Below the pieces are notes generated by a model. The model ran no database searches. It saw only the letters and a list, made by a program, of their open reading frames with translations, and was not told the DNA's origin. This document shows positions 53,028 to 61,237 of a stretch of DNA of 64,000 bases, piece after piece. The DNA lies in NCBI RefSeq assembly GCF_004006635.1, contig NZ_CP034842.1:1736001-1800000 (forward strand). The letters are read 5' to 3'. A program made the translations under genes and the position numbers. Source of the stretch: Fusobacterium necrophorum subsp. necrophorum (GTDB lineage Bacteria; Fusobacteriota; Fusobacteriia; Fusobacteriales; Fusobacteriaceae). The number at the start of each line of letters is the position of its first letter. The stretch's first letter is position 1.

Positions 53028-53849
53028 TTACAAATATCTCATGTGTGGATTATGTAAAATCCGCAATGATTCTCCCATCGTATCAAAACACTTCACCAAT
53101 ACAATCAACGCCAATCCCGGTAAAACAACCAACCACCAATTTCCCAAAGAAATATGTTTTGCCGCTTCCGACAGAATAATTCCAATGGATGGCTGTTGTG
53201 CGGATAAACCGAATCCCAAAAATGTCATGGAAGCTTCATGTAAAATAACATGAGGAAATAATAATACAAAACCGATAAAAATCTGTGGAAAAATGATAGG
53301 AAGAATATGATTTTTCACAATAAACCATCTACTCTTTCCCATATTTCCGGATAGTATAATATACTCAGAATTTTTAATACTATACACTTCATTTCTTATA
53401 ACTCTTGTCAGTGCCGGCCAGTGCGTAATAGCGGTTGCAATAATTACTCCTCTGGCTCCCTTTCCTACCGCAAAAGAGATTAAAATCATAAAAATAATAT
53501 GCGGCATTCCTATGAACATATCTACGATCCACATAATCATTCTATCGCTCTTTTTGTTTCCAATCGCAGCAAAAATTCCAAACAATACGGCAATAAACAC
53601 TCCCATACCTGCCCCTATAATTCCGACATACAAAGAAAAATGCAAACCTTTTACGGTTCTCACAAACATATCTCTTCCCATAGAATCCGTACCGAACAAA
53701 AACCTTCCGGAGGGAGATAAATTTTTTAAAAGAGAATTTGTTTCCAGTCCTTTTTCCTCTAAGGTAATATTTAATATTAAAATAAGACCTATCAAAAAAA
53801 TAGAAAGAACAATGGATGTCACTACTTTGATTCTGGCATCTATCTTCAT
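53028..53849 (-). CDS. Nickel/peptide ABC importer permease (NikC/DppC type)
   Basis: A 273-residue inner-membrane permease with about six helices. FGTDSMGRDMFVRTVKGLHFSLYVG is the DppC N-terminal hallmark, and the EAA loop NHILPIIFPQIFIGFVLLFP and EASMTFLGFGLSAQQPSIGIIL complete it. The start overlaps the end of the NikB-type gene by 4 bases. Confidence 0.9.
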   Translation of the reverse strand: MKIDARIKVVTSIVLSIFLIGLILILNITLEEKGLETNSLLKNLSPSGRFLFGTDSMGRDMFVRTVKGLHFSLYVGIIGAGMGVFIAVLFGIFAAIGNKKSDRMIMWIVDMFIGMPHIIFMILISFAVGKGARGVIIATAITHWPALTRVIRNEVYSIKNSEYIILSGNMGKSRWFIVKNHILPIIFPQIFIGFVLLFPHVILHEASMTFLGFGLSAQQPSIGIILSEAAKHISLGNWWLVVLPGLALIVLVKCFDTMGESLRILHNPHMRYL

Positions 53850-54823
53850 ACTTCCCTCCTTAAATTCGGATTCAAAATACTATTTAATATATCCGCTATT
53901 GTATTACCGAGAAAAACAAAAACGGCCCCGATCATAACAATGGCTAAGAGTAAAGGAGTATCGCTTTTCAATCCCGCTTCTGTTAAGGTAGAGCCAAGTC
54001 CCGGATAAGAAAATACCTGCTCTGCCAATACGGACCCTCCAAATAATTCTCCAAAGTAAGAAAAATGAATTGTGATAGCAGGCACAATGGCATTTCTTAT
54101 CCCATGATGCTTAAAAATTGCAAAAGTACTTTCTCCTCTTGCTTTTGCAAAAAGAACATATTCACTGTTTAAGACATCCAGCATTTTTTCACGTGTATGC
54201 AGGGTAACATTTGCAATTCCCAACACGCTTAATGTAAATACCGGAAGAATCAAATGTCTTATTTTATCTGCAAAATCAACTTCTGTACTCAATCTTCCGA
54301 TTGGAGTTGAAATTCCTATCGGCAACCATTTTAATTGTACTGAAAAAATCAGTAAAAAAATTAAGCCTATCCAAAACGTTGGGACCGTTACCTGCAAGTA
54401 AGAAAACCATTTGATGATACGATCCATCAGTTTTTCTCTCTTAAATGCCGCTATTGTTCCCAATGTAAATCCGAGAATTCCTGATAAGAACCATGAAATT
54501 CCCATAAGTGCTGCGGAAGCTCCCGCCCTCATACGAATCATTTCTATGACAGGTTTTCTATGAACCAAAGAAACTCCAAAATCCCCTCGAATAAAATTTT
54601 TAAGCCATAAAAAATACTGCGTTACAACAGGTTTGTCCAAACCATAATATTCTGCAATTTTCTGATATTGTTCCGGAGTCAAATTTACATCATAATTTAC
54701 ACTTGCCATAACAGGATCTACAGGTGAATTTTTTAAAAGTATAAAAGATAAAATGGAAACGCCTAATAATAAAAGTAGACATCTCAAAATTTTTTGGAAT
54801 ACTATAATTACATATTTCTTCAT
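53846..54823 (-). CDS. Nickel/peptide ABC importer permease (NikB/DppB type)
   Basis: A 325-residue permease. It has LGVSILSFILLKNSPVDPV, YGLDKPVVTQYFLWLKNFIRGDFG, the EAA-like FAKARGESTFAIFKHHGIRNAIVP and the C-terminal VLAEQVFSYPGLGSTLTEAGLKSD. ATG 54823 has AAGGAGA upstream; a longer reading to 54901 would cross the terminator hairpin and is rejected. It follows the binding protein gene after that hairpin. Confidence 0.9.
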   Translation of the reverse strand: MKKYVIIVFQKILRCLLLLLGVSILSFILLKNSPVDPVMASVNYDVNLTPEQYQKIAEYYGLDKPVVTQYFLWLKNFIRGDFGVSLVHRKPVIEMIRMRAGASAALMGISWFLSGILGFTLGTIAAFKREKLMDRIIKWFSYLQVTVPTFWIGLIFLLIFSVQLKWLPIGISTPIGRLSTEVDFADKIRHLILPVFTLSVLGIANVTLHTREKMLDVLNSEYVLFAKARGESTFAIFKHHGIRNAIVPAITIHFSYFGELFGGSVLAEQVFSYPGLGSTLTEAGLKSDTPLLLAIVMIGAVFVFLGNTIADILNSILNPNLRREV

Positions 54824-54844
54824 TCTCTTAATTCTCCTTTTTAC

Positions 54845-54870
54845 AAAAAAATGATTCCATAAAGGAATCA
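54845..54870 (-). terminator. Intercistronic terminator between binding protein and permease genes
   Basis: TGATTCC (54852-54858) and GGAATCA (54864-54870) pair, and the minus strand continues with a T7 run. Partial termination here would give more binding protein than membrane components, a common layout in ABC import operons. Confidence 0.8.
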
Positions 54871-54903
54871 CTTCTTTGTCACTGTTATTCATCTCACACA
54901 CAT

Positions 54904-56541
54904 TTATTTCATGCTTTCATCCCAAGTCCATTCTGCAATATTTGCAATTAAAGACCAGTCATGTCCATGACTGTGCATTCCTTGATTTCCAACATCAATC
55001 CTTTTATCTCCCACATAGGTATGATTTATTCTCACAAGCCAAACATAAGGAATATCTCCTTTTGTAGAAGCTCCTGTGTCTCCATCCCATTGAGCAAGTT
55101 TCCAATATTTATTTGCTTCTTCAAGACTGGAAGCTCTCATAGCCTTTTCTAAATATTCCGTTACTTTCGGATTGTTGTAAAATGTTACATTGGTCCACCC
55201 TTTTCCTGCCGTGCTCGGATGATGAGATTGGAAGAATTGATTCGGATTATGTCTTCCTCCTGCATATAACATTGAAATTTCATGGGATTTGGTTATCATT
55301 TCTTCCCAGTTACTTCCTACAAGGTTAATATGAATTCCCAATTCTTTAGCTTGACTGGAAGCTTCCACCGCTACATTCGTTCTCAACGCATCCTTAGTCG
55401 GATAATACAAATCAAATTCGGCTCTCACACCATCTTTCTCTCGAATTCCATCTGCTCCGACTATCCAACCTGCTTCATCTAACATCTTTTTAGCTTCTTC
55501 CGGTTTATTATCTTCAATTACAGATTCCGGATTCCAGAATGAAGTTCCGTCAGTCACAGAATAAGCAGGTTTTCCGTGTCCGTTCAAAACGGTATCCACC
55601 ACTTTTTGTCGATTCATTCCTACATTGAGTGCCTTTCTAATAATCGGATCACTGGTAATATCGTTTCCTACAGGATATCCGTCCGGTGAATTGTCAATCA
55701 CTCCTTTTTTCACATAAGGCATTGATAATCCTCGAACATCATTGGATTCTATATCAAATAATTTACATCCTCTTACCTCTTTATCCGCCAATTCAGGAGT
55801 TGCATAAATCATATCCACATCTCCTGATTCCAATGCTGCCAATGCTGTATTTTCATCCAATAATACCCAAGTCCATTTTTTAAAATATGGTTTTTTCCCA
55901 TGATAATATGGATTGATTTCAAAAATGGCTTGTTCATCCGGTTTATACTCCACAACCATATAAGGTCCTGAACCGATTGGATTATTTTTATAATTTTCGT
56001 TGTAATGGGCCTTCGGTACAATAGGAACTTCGACCAATTGAGACATGGCAAAAGTAGATCTCGGTTCTTTTAACTTAAACACAATTTGATTCTCTTTCGG
56101 AATTTCTATCTTATCTATAAAATCTAAATCCCAATGCTTTCCATCTTCTTTTAACATTTCATAAGAAAATTTTACATCTTCTGCCGTTACCGGCTCCCCA
56201 TTTGAGAATTTAAAATCATCATGTAAATCAAATGTCCATACCAATCCGTCTTCAGATACGGTATAATTTTTTGCAAAATCTCCCACAATCTCCAAATCTG
56301 CCGTTCTTCTAAGCAAAGTACTGTGAGTAATGTGTGCTTCGTTGTACATTCCATATCTCTCTTTCGGATCAAATTCATGGGGAATTCTTGCTCCCATAGA
56401 AACTATAATTTCATCATTGGCTCTTCCTTTTCGGTCTCTTTGAACTTCTTTATTATCCTCTGAAGCTCGAGAACATGCCAATAATAACAACATAAAGCAA
56501 AGAGTAATGACTTTGCTTACAATACTTCTTCTTTTTTTCAT
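54904..56541 (-). CDS. Family 5 binding lipoprotein (nickel/peptide type, NikZ-like tail)
   Basis: A 545-residue lipoprotein with lipobox LLAC. Family 5 motifs are DLHDDFKFSNGEPVTAEDVKFSYEML, NPIGSGPYMVVEYKPDEQ and IIRKALNVGMNRQKVVDTVL. The C-terminal part carries GMHSHGHDWSLIANIAEWTW, with clustered His that could coordinate metal, so nickel or a metal complex is plausible. Peptides are the alternative. First gene of a five-gene operon that includes both permeases and both ATPases. Preceded by an AT-rich control region. Confidence 0.88.
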   Translation of the reverse strand: MKKRRSIVSKVITLCFMLLLLACSRASEDNKEVQRDRKGRANDEIIVSMGARIPHEFDPKERYGMYNEAHITHSTLLRRTADLEIVGDFAKNYTVSEDGLVWTFDLHDDFKFSNGEPVTAEDVKFSYEMLKEDGKHWDLDFIDKIEIPKENQIVFKLKEPRSTFAMSQLVEVPIVPKAHYNENYKNNPIGSGPYMVVEYKPDEQAIFEINPYYHGKKPYFKKWTWVLLDENTALAALESGDVDMIYATPELADKEVRGCKLFDIESNDVRGLSMPYVKKGVIDNSPDGYPVGNDITSDPIIRKALNVGMNRQKVVDTVLNGHGKPAYSVTDGTSFWNPESVIEDNKPEEAKKMLDEAGWIVGADGIREKDGVRAEFDLYYPTKDALRTNVAVEASSQAKELGIHINLVGSNWEEMITKSHEISMLYAGGRHNPNQFFQSHHPSTAGKGWTNVTFYNNPKVTEYLEKAMRASSLEEANKYWKLAQWDGDTGASTKGDIPYVWLVRINHTYVGDKRIDVGNQGMHSHGHDWSLIANIAEWTWDESMK

Positions 56542-56761
56542 AACTCTATCCTCCTCTATGATATATTTTATCTTTAACTCTTTCTAAGAATAATATTGTT
56601 CTCTCCTTCTCTATTTCTCAATAAGAAATTTCCAAGTTCCTATATTTCTTCTTAAGAAACAGATTCTATTACCATTATATTCTTTTATTTATATTTTGTA
56701 AAGATTAAATTTACAAAATATTTATAAAAATAACTAACTGAAAAAATCATTAAAATTGATA

Positions 56762-56938
56762 TCAAAATCCTATAGAAAAACTTCTTCCATCTCCGAGATA
56801 ATACGCTATTCTAGAGCTTAGATAAGGATTTATCACTATCGTATCTGCATATCTTTTTTTCAAAAGGTTTTTAATTCTCTTATTATAAATTTCAATTTCA
56901 TCTATTAAAGAAAAATATTTGAAAAATTTATATTTTTT
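56762..56938 (-). pseudogene. Short 3' coding remnant, unknown family
   Basis: A 58-codon open stretch without a start codon ends NPYLSSRIAYYLGDGRSFSI-GF and a TGA. Just upstream another frame reads KKLKQLREASPCLLLLNRF up to the point where this frame opens, suggesting a frameshifted gene end. The final aromatic residue and alternating pattern resemble the last strand of an outer-membrane barrel, but I cannot assign a family. Confidence 0.35.
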
Positions 56939-57019
56939 CTAAATCTATTCAATAGTAGCAAACAAGGAGAAGCTTCTCTTAGTTGTTTTAATTTTTTTTG
57001 GTATTGATAATTTTTTTAA

Positions 57020-57060
57020 TTGACATTTTTATGTTCTTAATATACTATAATAGTATATTA
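57020..57060 (+). promoter_or_regulatory. Promoter and palindromic operator of the T4SS cluster
   Basis: TTGACA at 57020-57025 is followed by TATACT (57041-57046) and TATAAT (57046-57051), giving a 15- or 20-base spacer. Both -10 candidates lie inside a perfect 23-base palindrome, arms TAATATACTAT and ATAGTATATTA around a central A (57038-57060). A bound regulator would block RNA polymerase. Confidence 0.6.
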
Positions 57061-57174
57061 TGTAGTAGTATCATCATAAAAAATAGCAAGAAAAAGATGA
57101 AATAAAAGGGAAATCATATAATTTTGATAAAGAACTTGGAGAGAAGAAAAAGAAAAAAGGAATGAGGATTTAGT

Positions 57175-58020
57175 ATGAAAAGAAAAATATTTATATTTTT
57201 TAGTTTTTTAGTGCTTCAGAGTTTTTTATTAGCAAATATAAATGAAAATGAACTAAAGGATCTCAAAGAAATAATAAAAGAGGTAATCGAAAGTGAAAAG
57301 GATGAAAAAGTTGTAGATGAAAATAATATAAAATTTTCTTTAATAAGAAATAGTAAAAAAATTGAAGTTGAAAAAAAAGAAGCAGTAGCTGAAGAAATAA
57401 CTCTAAAGACTTTACAGGCAGAAATAAAAGAACTTAAAGAAATTTTAAAAAATAATTTTGAAGCAGAAAGCGAAATTGAGAATTATATTCCAGCTGAAGA
57501 TTACTTGGATTTTGATGATAAAGAAGAAAAAATAGCAATATCAAACTATATTGAGTATATAAATAACTATACAAATGATTATAATTTAGCTAGGGAAATA
57601 AATAAAAATCTTATAATCTATAGTAAAGCTTATGGAATATCTCCTGAACTCATTCTTTCAATCATTAAAGTAGAATCAGGATTTAATCCGACTGCTGAAA
57701 GTAAAAAAGGAGCATACGGACTTATGCAGTTAACTCAAGATACTGCAAATTATTTAAAAGTAAATAGAAAAACAATAGGGGAAAATATGAAGGGTGGAAT
57801 AAAACTTTTAAGAGAGCTTTTAGATGAAAACAATAATGATTTAGTACTTACTTTAGCTAGTTATAATGCTGGTTTAGGAGTTGTAAAAAAATACAATGGA
57901 GTCCCACCTTATACTGAAACAAAAAATTATATAGAAAGAATAATGCAAGGAATGTCTACTATTTCAAGGAATGAAATTATAATAGATAGTATAGATTTTG
58001 ATAGAAAAGAAGATTTTTAA
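57175..58020 (+). CDS. VirB1-type lytic transglycosylase
   Basis: A 281-residue secreted enzyme that opens peptidoglycan for assembly of a type IV secretion system. A signal peptide (FIFFSFLVLQSFLLA) is followed by a Lys/Glu-rich coiled region (about 25-125) and an SLT domain: ISPELILSIIKVESGFNPTA with the catalytic Glu, GAYGLMQLTQDTANYL and VLTLASYNAGLGVVKKYNG-VPPYTETKNYI. RBS AGGA precedes the ATG. First gene of the rightward cluster behind the palindromic promoter. Confidence 0.9.
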   Translation: MKRKIFIFFSFLVLQSFLLANINENELKDLKEIIKEVIESEKDEKVVDENNIKFSLIRNSKKIEVEKKEAVAEEITLKTLQAEIKELKEILKNNFEAESEIENYIPAEDYLDFDDKEEKIAISNYIEYINNYTNDYNLAREINKNLIIYSKAYGISPELILSIIKVESGFNPTAESKKGAYGLMQLTQDTANYLKVNRKTIGENMKGGIKLLRELLDENNNDLVLTLASYNAGLGVVKKYNGVPPYTETKNYIERIMQGMSTISRNEIIIDSIDFDRKEDF

Positions 58021-58121
58021 GATATGTTTTATATCTGAAAATATATAATAAAAATAAGGGGAGGGGAAGAAAAATTAAATTATTATGAAACAATTTTTAT
58101 AAAAAAGGAGGATTTAAAAAT

Positions 58122-58430
58122 ATGAAGAGGAGAATGTTGTTTCAAGTAATTCTATTGTTGGTCGTGTTTTCTTTTAATGTTTATGCATCAAATGCTGGTT
58201 TTAAATGGGAATCAGGTGGGAATACAATGTTAAAATCGGCACAGGTATTGTCATTTATTTTAGGGTTTATTGCTATTATAGTTCTTGGAGGAACTTTTAT
58301 GTTCGGTTCAAGAGAAATATTTCAAAAAATCCTTCCTGTTTTTGGAGGATTGGCAATTATAGGAAGTGCTGGAGCAATTTTAACAACTTTTGGAATAAGT
58401 CAAACTACAGGACTAATTTTTATACTATAA
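58122..58430 (+). CDS. VirB2/TrbC-type pilin
   Basis: A 102-residue small membrane protein: signal peptide ending VYASN, then two hydrophobic segments (SFILGFIAIIVLGGTFMFG and ILPVFGGLAIIGSAGAILTTF) joined by a short polar loop, the VirB2/TrbC architecture. It would be the major pilus subunit. RBS AAGGAGG precedes the ATG. A hairpin after the stop probably raises its level relative to downstream genes. Confidence 0.85.
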   Translation: MKRRMLFQVILLLVVFSFNVYASNAGFKWESGGNTMLKSAQVLSFILGFIAIIVLGGTFMFGSREIFQKILPVFGGLAIIGSAGAILTTFGISQTTGLIFIL

Positions 58431-58447
58431 AATATAATAAATGAAAT

Positions 58448-58482
58448 TTGCATAGTGGAATAATATCTGCTATGCAATTTTT
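58448..58482 (+). terminator. Partial terminator after the pilin gene
   Basis: TTGCATAG (58448-58455) and CTATGCAA (58470-58477) form an 8-base stem with a 14-base loop followed by TTTTT. Downstream genes must be read through it. Confidence 0.65.
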
Positions 58483-58498
58483 GAAAAAGGAGACAAAA

Positions 58499-59203
58499 AT
58501 GGGCTTTTTTAGAAAAAAAGAAAAAGAAAAGCTAAAAAATAAAGAAAAGAAAGAAAGCTTAGATTATGAACAAGCTAAAGAAGAATATTTAAATACTATT
58601 TTAAATGTTAGTAAAAGCAGGTCAAATTGGGTAAGTGTTGCTATTCTTTCACTTTTTATAACTCTTTTAAGTATTTTAGGAGTATTTTATTTTGGGATGC
58701 GTTCTACAGTTATACCTTATTTTTTTGAAATAGATAGGAACGGCACAGTACATAAATTAACAGTTGGAGAATATGAAAAACAATATGTTCCAGAAGAAGC
58801 GTTAATAACACTAACTCTTAAGGAATTTATAGAAAATTCAAGGTGGATTTCAACTGATGAAGTCGTACAAAATAATTTTGTTGAAAAAGCATTTAATTAT
58901 TCTAGCCCTAAAGTGATTCAAAAATTAAAATCTATTTATGCACAAGAAGAGTTAACTAAATTGATAAAAAATGGAGTAACAAGGGATATTTTAATAGAAA
59001 CTGTTACTAAAGCAGATGAAACTTTATATAATGCTAGATGGACAGAAACAATTTATAATGAAAATGGGAATATAATAAATCAGATTGGGAAATTTGGAAA
59101 TTTCAATATTCAAATTATAAAACCTAAAAATACAGCTGAAATGAAAAAGAATCCTCTTGGAATAACTATTGTAGATTTTAATATAAGTACAAATACTAAA
59201 TAA
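58499..59203 (+). CDS. VirB8/TrbF-type T4SS protein
   Basis: A 234-residue bitopic inner-membrane protein. A basic cytoplasmic N-terminus (FRKKEKEKLKNKEKKE) is followed by one helix (WVSVAILSLFITLLSILGVFYF) and a periplasmic NTF2-like domain with VIPYFFEIDRNGTVHKLTVG and KEFIENSRWISTD. These match TrbF/VirB8. ATG 58499 has AAGGAGA upstream; the open reading to 58448 would run through the hairpin. It links inner-membrane and core parts of the channel. Confidence 0.87.
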   Translation: MGFFRKKEKEKLKNKEKKESLDYEQAKEEYLNTILNVSKSRSNWVSVAILSLFITLLSILGVFYFGMRSTVIPYFFEIDRNGTVHKLTVGEYEKQYVPEEALITLTLKEFIENSRWISTDEVVQNNFVEKAFNYSSPKVIQKLKSIYAQEELTKLIKNGVTRDILIETVTKADETLYNARWTETIYNENGNIINQIGKFGNFNIQIIKPKNTAEMKKNPLGITIVDFNISTNTK

Positions 59204-59217
59204 AAAGGAGACCAACT

Positions 59218-60018
59218 ATGAAAATGATGAAAAAAAGCATATTACTTGGAATGATTTTTATATCTACATTATCTTTTAGTAATTCTCAAACTGAAGCTGA
59301 TAGATTAGAAGCAAGTTTTTATAATGAAATTAAGACTAGCTCTAAACCCAAAATAGCTTCAGGATATAAAGAAGCTTTATATGGGACAGAAGCTAATTTT
59401 GTATATAATGATACTTCAATGTATACAGTTTATTGTAGAGTTAATTATTTAACTTCTATTTTTTTAAGTCCTGATGAAGAGTTAATAGGAACATCAGGAG
59501 GAGACACTACAAGATGGAGTAGAAAAGAAACAATAACAGGAAGTGAAGAAGGACAAAGAGTTCTGATATTAGTAAAACCACACACAATAGGAATTAAAAC
59601 TAATATTGTCATTTCGACAAATAAAAGAACTTATCAAATTCAACTGATTTCAGATAAAAGCTTATATAATCCTATTGTAAAATGGAGCTATCCAATTACT
59701 GAAGAGTTAAATAGAAAATATAAAGCAGCAAGAGAAGAAGCAACTACTGTATTACCAACTAATTTAAACTATAATTACTCTTTAAGTAATAATAAGTATG
59801 ATTTTACACCACTACAGGTATTTGATGATGGAAAGAAAACTTATATCGTTTTTAGAGAAAATATGCAAGAAATGCCAGTTTTTTATATCTTAGAAGGAAA
59901 AAAAGAATTGATGATAACAAATAATAGACAAAAGAAAAATGTTCTAATTATTGATAGAATATTTGATAAAGCAGAACTAAGACTAGGGGATAAAAAAGTG
60001 AGAATTACTAAGAAATAA
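59218..60018 (+). CDS. VirB9/TrbG-type T4SS core-complex protein
   Basis: A 266-residue periplasmic protein with signal peptide (LLGMIFISTLSFS). The N-terminal VirB9 domain has MYTVYCRVNYLTSIFLSPDEELIGTSGGD and VLILVKPHTIGIKTNIVISTNKRTYQIQLI. The C-terminal domain has YNYSLSNNKYDFTPLQVFDDGKKTYIVF. The family forms the outer-membrane ring with VirB7 and VirB10. RBS AAGGAGA precedes the ATG. Confidence 0.9.
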   Translation: MKMMKKSILLGMIFISTLSFSNSQTEADRLEASFYNEIKTSSKPKIASGYKEALYGTEANFVYNDTSMYTVYCRVNYLTSIFLSPDEELIGTSGGDTTRWSRKETITGSEEGQRVLILVKPHTIGIKTNIVISTNKRTYQIQLISDKSLYNPIVKWSYPITEELNRKYKAAREEATTVLPTNLNYNYSLSNNKYDFTPLQVFDDGKKTYIVFRENMQEMPVFYILEGKKELMITNNRQKKNVLIIDRIFDKAELRLGDKKVRITKK

Positions 60019-60027
60019 GGAGTAATT

Positions 60028-61236
60028 ATGGCAGATGATAGAAAAAATATTGAAAATAATGATATATCTCAAATAAAAGTAGAAAGTACTGGACTATCCA
60101 AACAAAAAATAATTGGACTTATGATAATTATTTTTGCATTTTTAGGACTTATTTTATTTTTACATTTTGCTTTTTTTGGGAATACTCAAAAAGAAGAAAA
60201 GAAGAAAGTAGAAAAAGAAGAAGAAATTGTAAAAGAGAATGTAATTGATAAGGAAGCTGAAGAAAAGTTTGAAAGTGAACTTAGAAAGTCATATTCTGAA
60301 AAAACTAAAAAAACTTATAAAAATGAAGAAGGTAAAGAAATTATAATAGAAGAAACAAATAGCCCTAATGGTGAAAGAGATTATGAAAAAGAAAGATTAG
60401 CTGAAATTAAGGCTAAAATATCAGCATATAAGGATAAAATGTTTCAGGAAGAATTAGCTTCAAGAGGAAGTCATATAGGAGATAATTCAAGCGCAGGAAC
60501 ACTAAATCCTAATAATACAATTTCACAAAGCTTTATGATGGATGGATTACAAACTCCAGCATTAAATAATAATGATAGAATGACAAAATACAAAGATAAT
60601 TTAAAAGTAGATAATGTTTATAACAAAAGTGGATTACTAAATCCTCTTTCAGAATATGAACTTAAAGCTGGAGGGATAATCCCTATAACATTATATACAG
60701 GAATAAATACAGACATTCCTTCAAATGTTATTGCAGTTGTTAGGGAAGATGTCTATGATAGCACGTCAGGAAGATATTTATTAATACCGAAAGGAACGAA
60801 AGCAATAGGAACATATGATAGTGTTTTAGATTTTGGGCAAGAAAGAGTACTTTTATTATGGACAAGACTAGTTTTCCCAAATGGAAATTCAATTTCTTTA
60901 GATAAATTTGACGGAGTGGATTTGTCAGGCTATGGAGGTACAGGAGGAAAAGTAGATTCACATTTTGGAACTATGTTAAAAGCTGTTGTTCTATCTACTA
61001 TACTATCTGTTGGAGATTATTATGTTTCCCCTTCATCAAAAGACAGGAACAGATATAAAACAAGCTCTCCTGAAGTAATAGCTAAAGAAGAAGTGGTAAA
61101 CACTTTCTCAGAAATTGGAAAAGATTATATAGATAAAATGTTAAATGTTCAGCCAACCATTGTTGTAAAACAAGGAACAAAATTAAATATAATAATCAAT
61201 TCAGATTTAGTCTTAGAGCCGTATGAGGAGTATTAG
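60028..61236 (+). CDS. VirB10/TrbI-type T4SS core-complex protein
   Basis: A 402-residue envelope-spanning protein: cytoplasmic tail, one helix near residues 30-50 (IIGLMIIIFAFLGLILFLHFAF), a Glu/Lys-rich linker, and the C-terminal beta domain with LKAGGIIPITLYTGINTDIPSNVIAVV, YLLIPKGTKAIGTYDSVLDFGQERVLLLWTRLVFPNG and the antenna region, ending KQGTKLNIIINSDLVLEPY. These are core VirB10 motifs. It couples inner-membrane ATP use to the outer ring. The stop is followed by the VirD4 start one base later. Confidence 0.93.
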   Translation: MADDRKNIENNDISQIKVESTGLSKQKIIGLMIIIFAFLGLILFLHFAFFGNTQKEEKKKVEKEEEIVKENVIDKEAEEKFESELRKSYSEKTKKTYKNEEGKEIIIEETNSPNGERDYEKERLAEIKAKISAYKDKMFQEELASRGSHIGDNSSAGTLNPNNTISQSFMMDGLQTPALNNNDRMTKYKDNLKVDNVYNKSGLLNPLSEYELKAGGIIPITLYTGINTDIPSNVIAVVREDVYDSTSGRYLLIPKGTKAIGTYDSVLDFGQERVLLLWTRLVFPNGNSISLDKFDGVDLSGYGGTGGKVDSHFGTMLKAVVLSTILSVGDYYVSPSSKDRNRYKTSSPEVIAKEEVVNTFSEIGKDYIDKMLNVQPTIVVKQGTKLNIIINSDLVLEPYEEY

Positions 61237-61237
61237 A

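Larger units (their letters stand above)
56542..57174. other. Long AT-rich intergenic region at the boundary of the T4SS cluster
   Basis: The region separates the leftward nickel/peptide operon from the rightward secretion cluster. It holds a short coding remnant on the minus strand (56762-56938) and the cluster promoter with palindrome (57020-57060), listed separately. The rest shows no gene. Confidence 0.6.
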
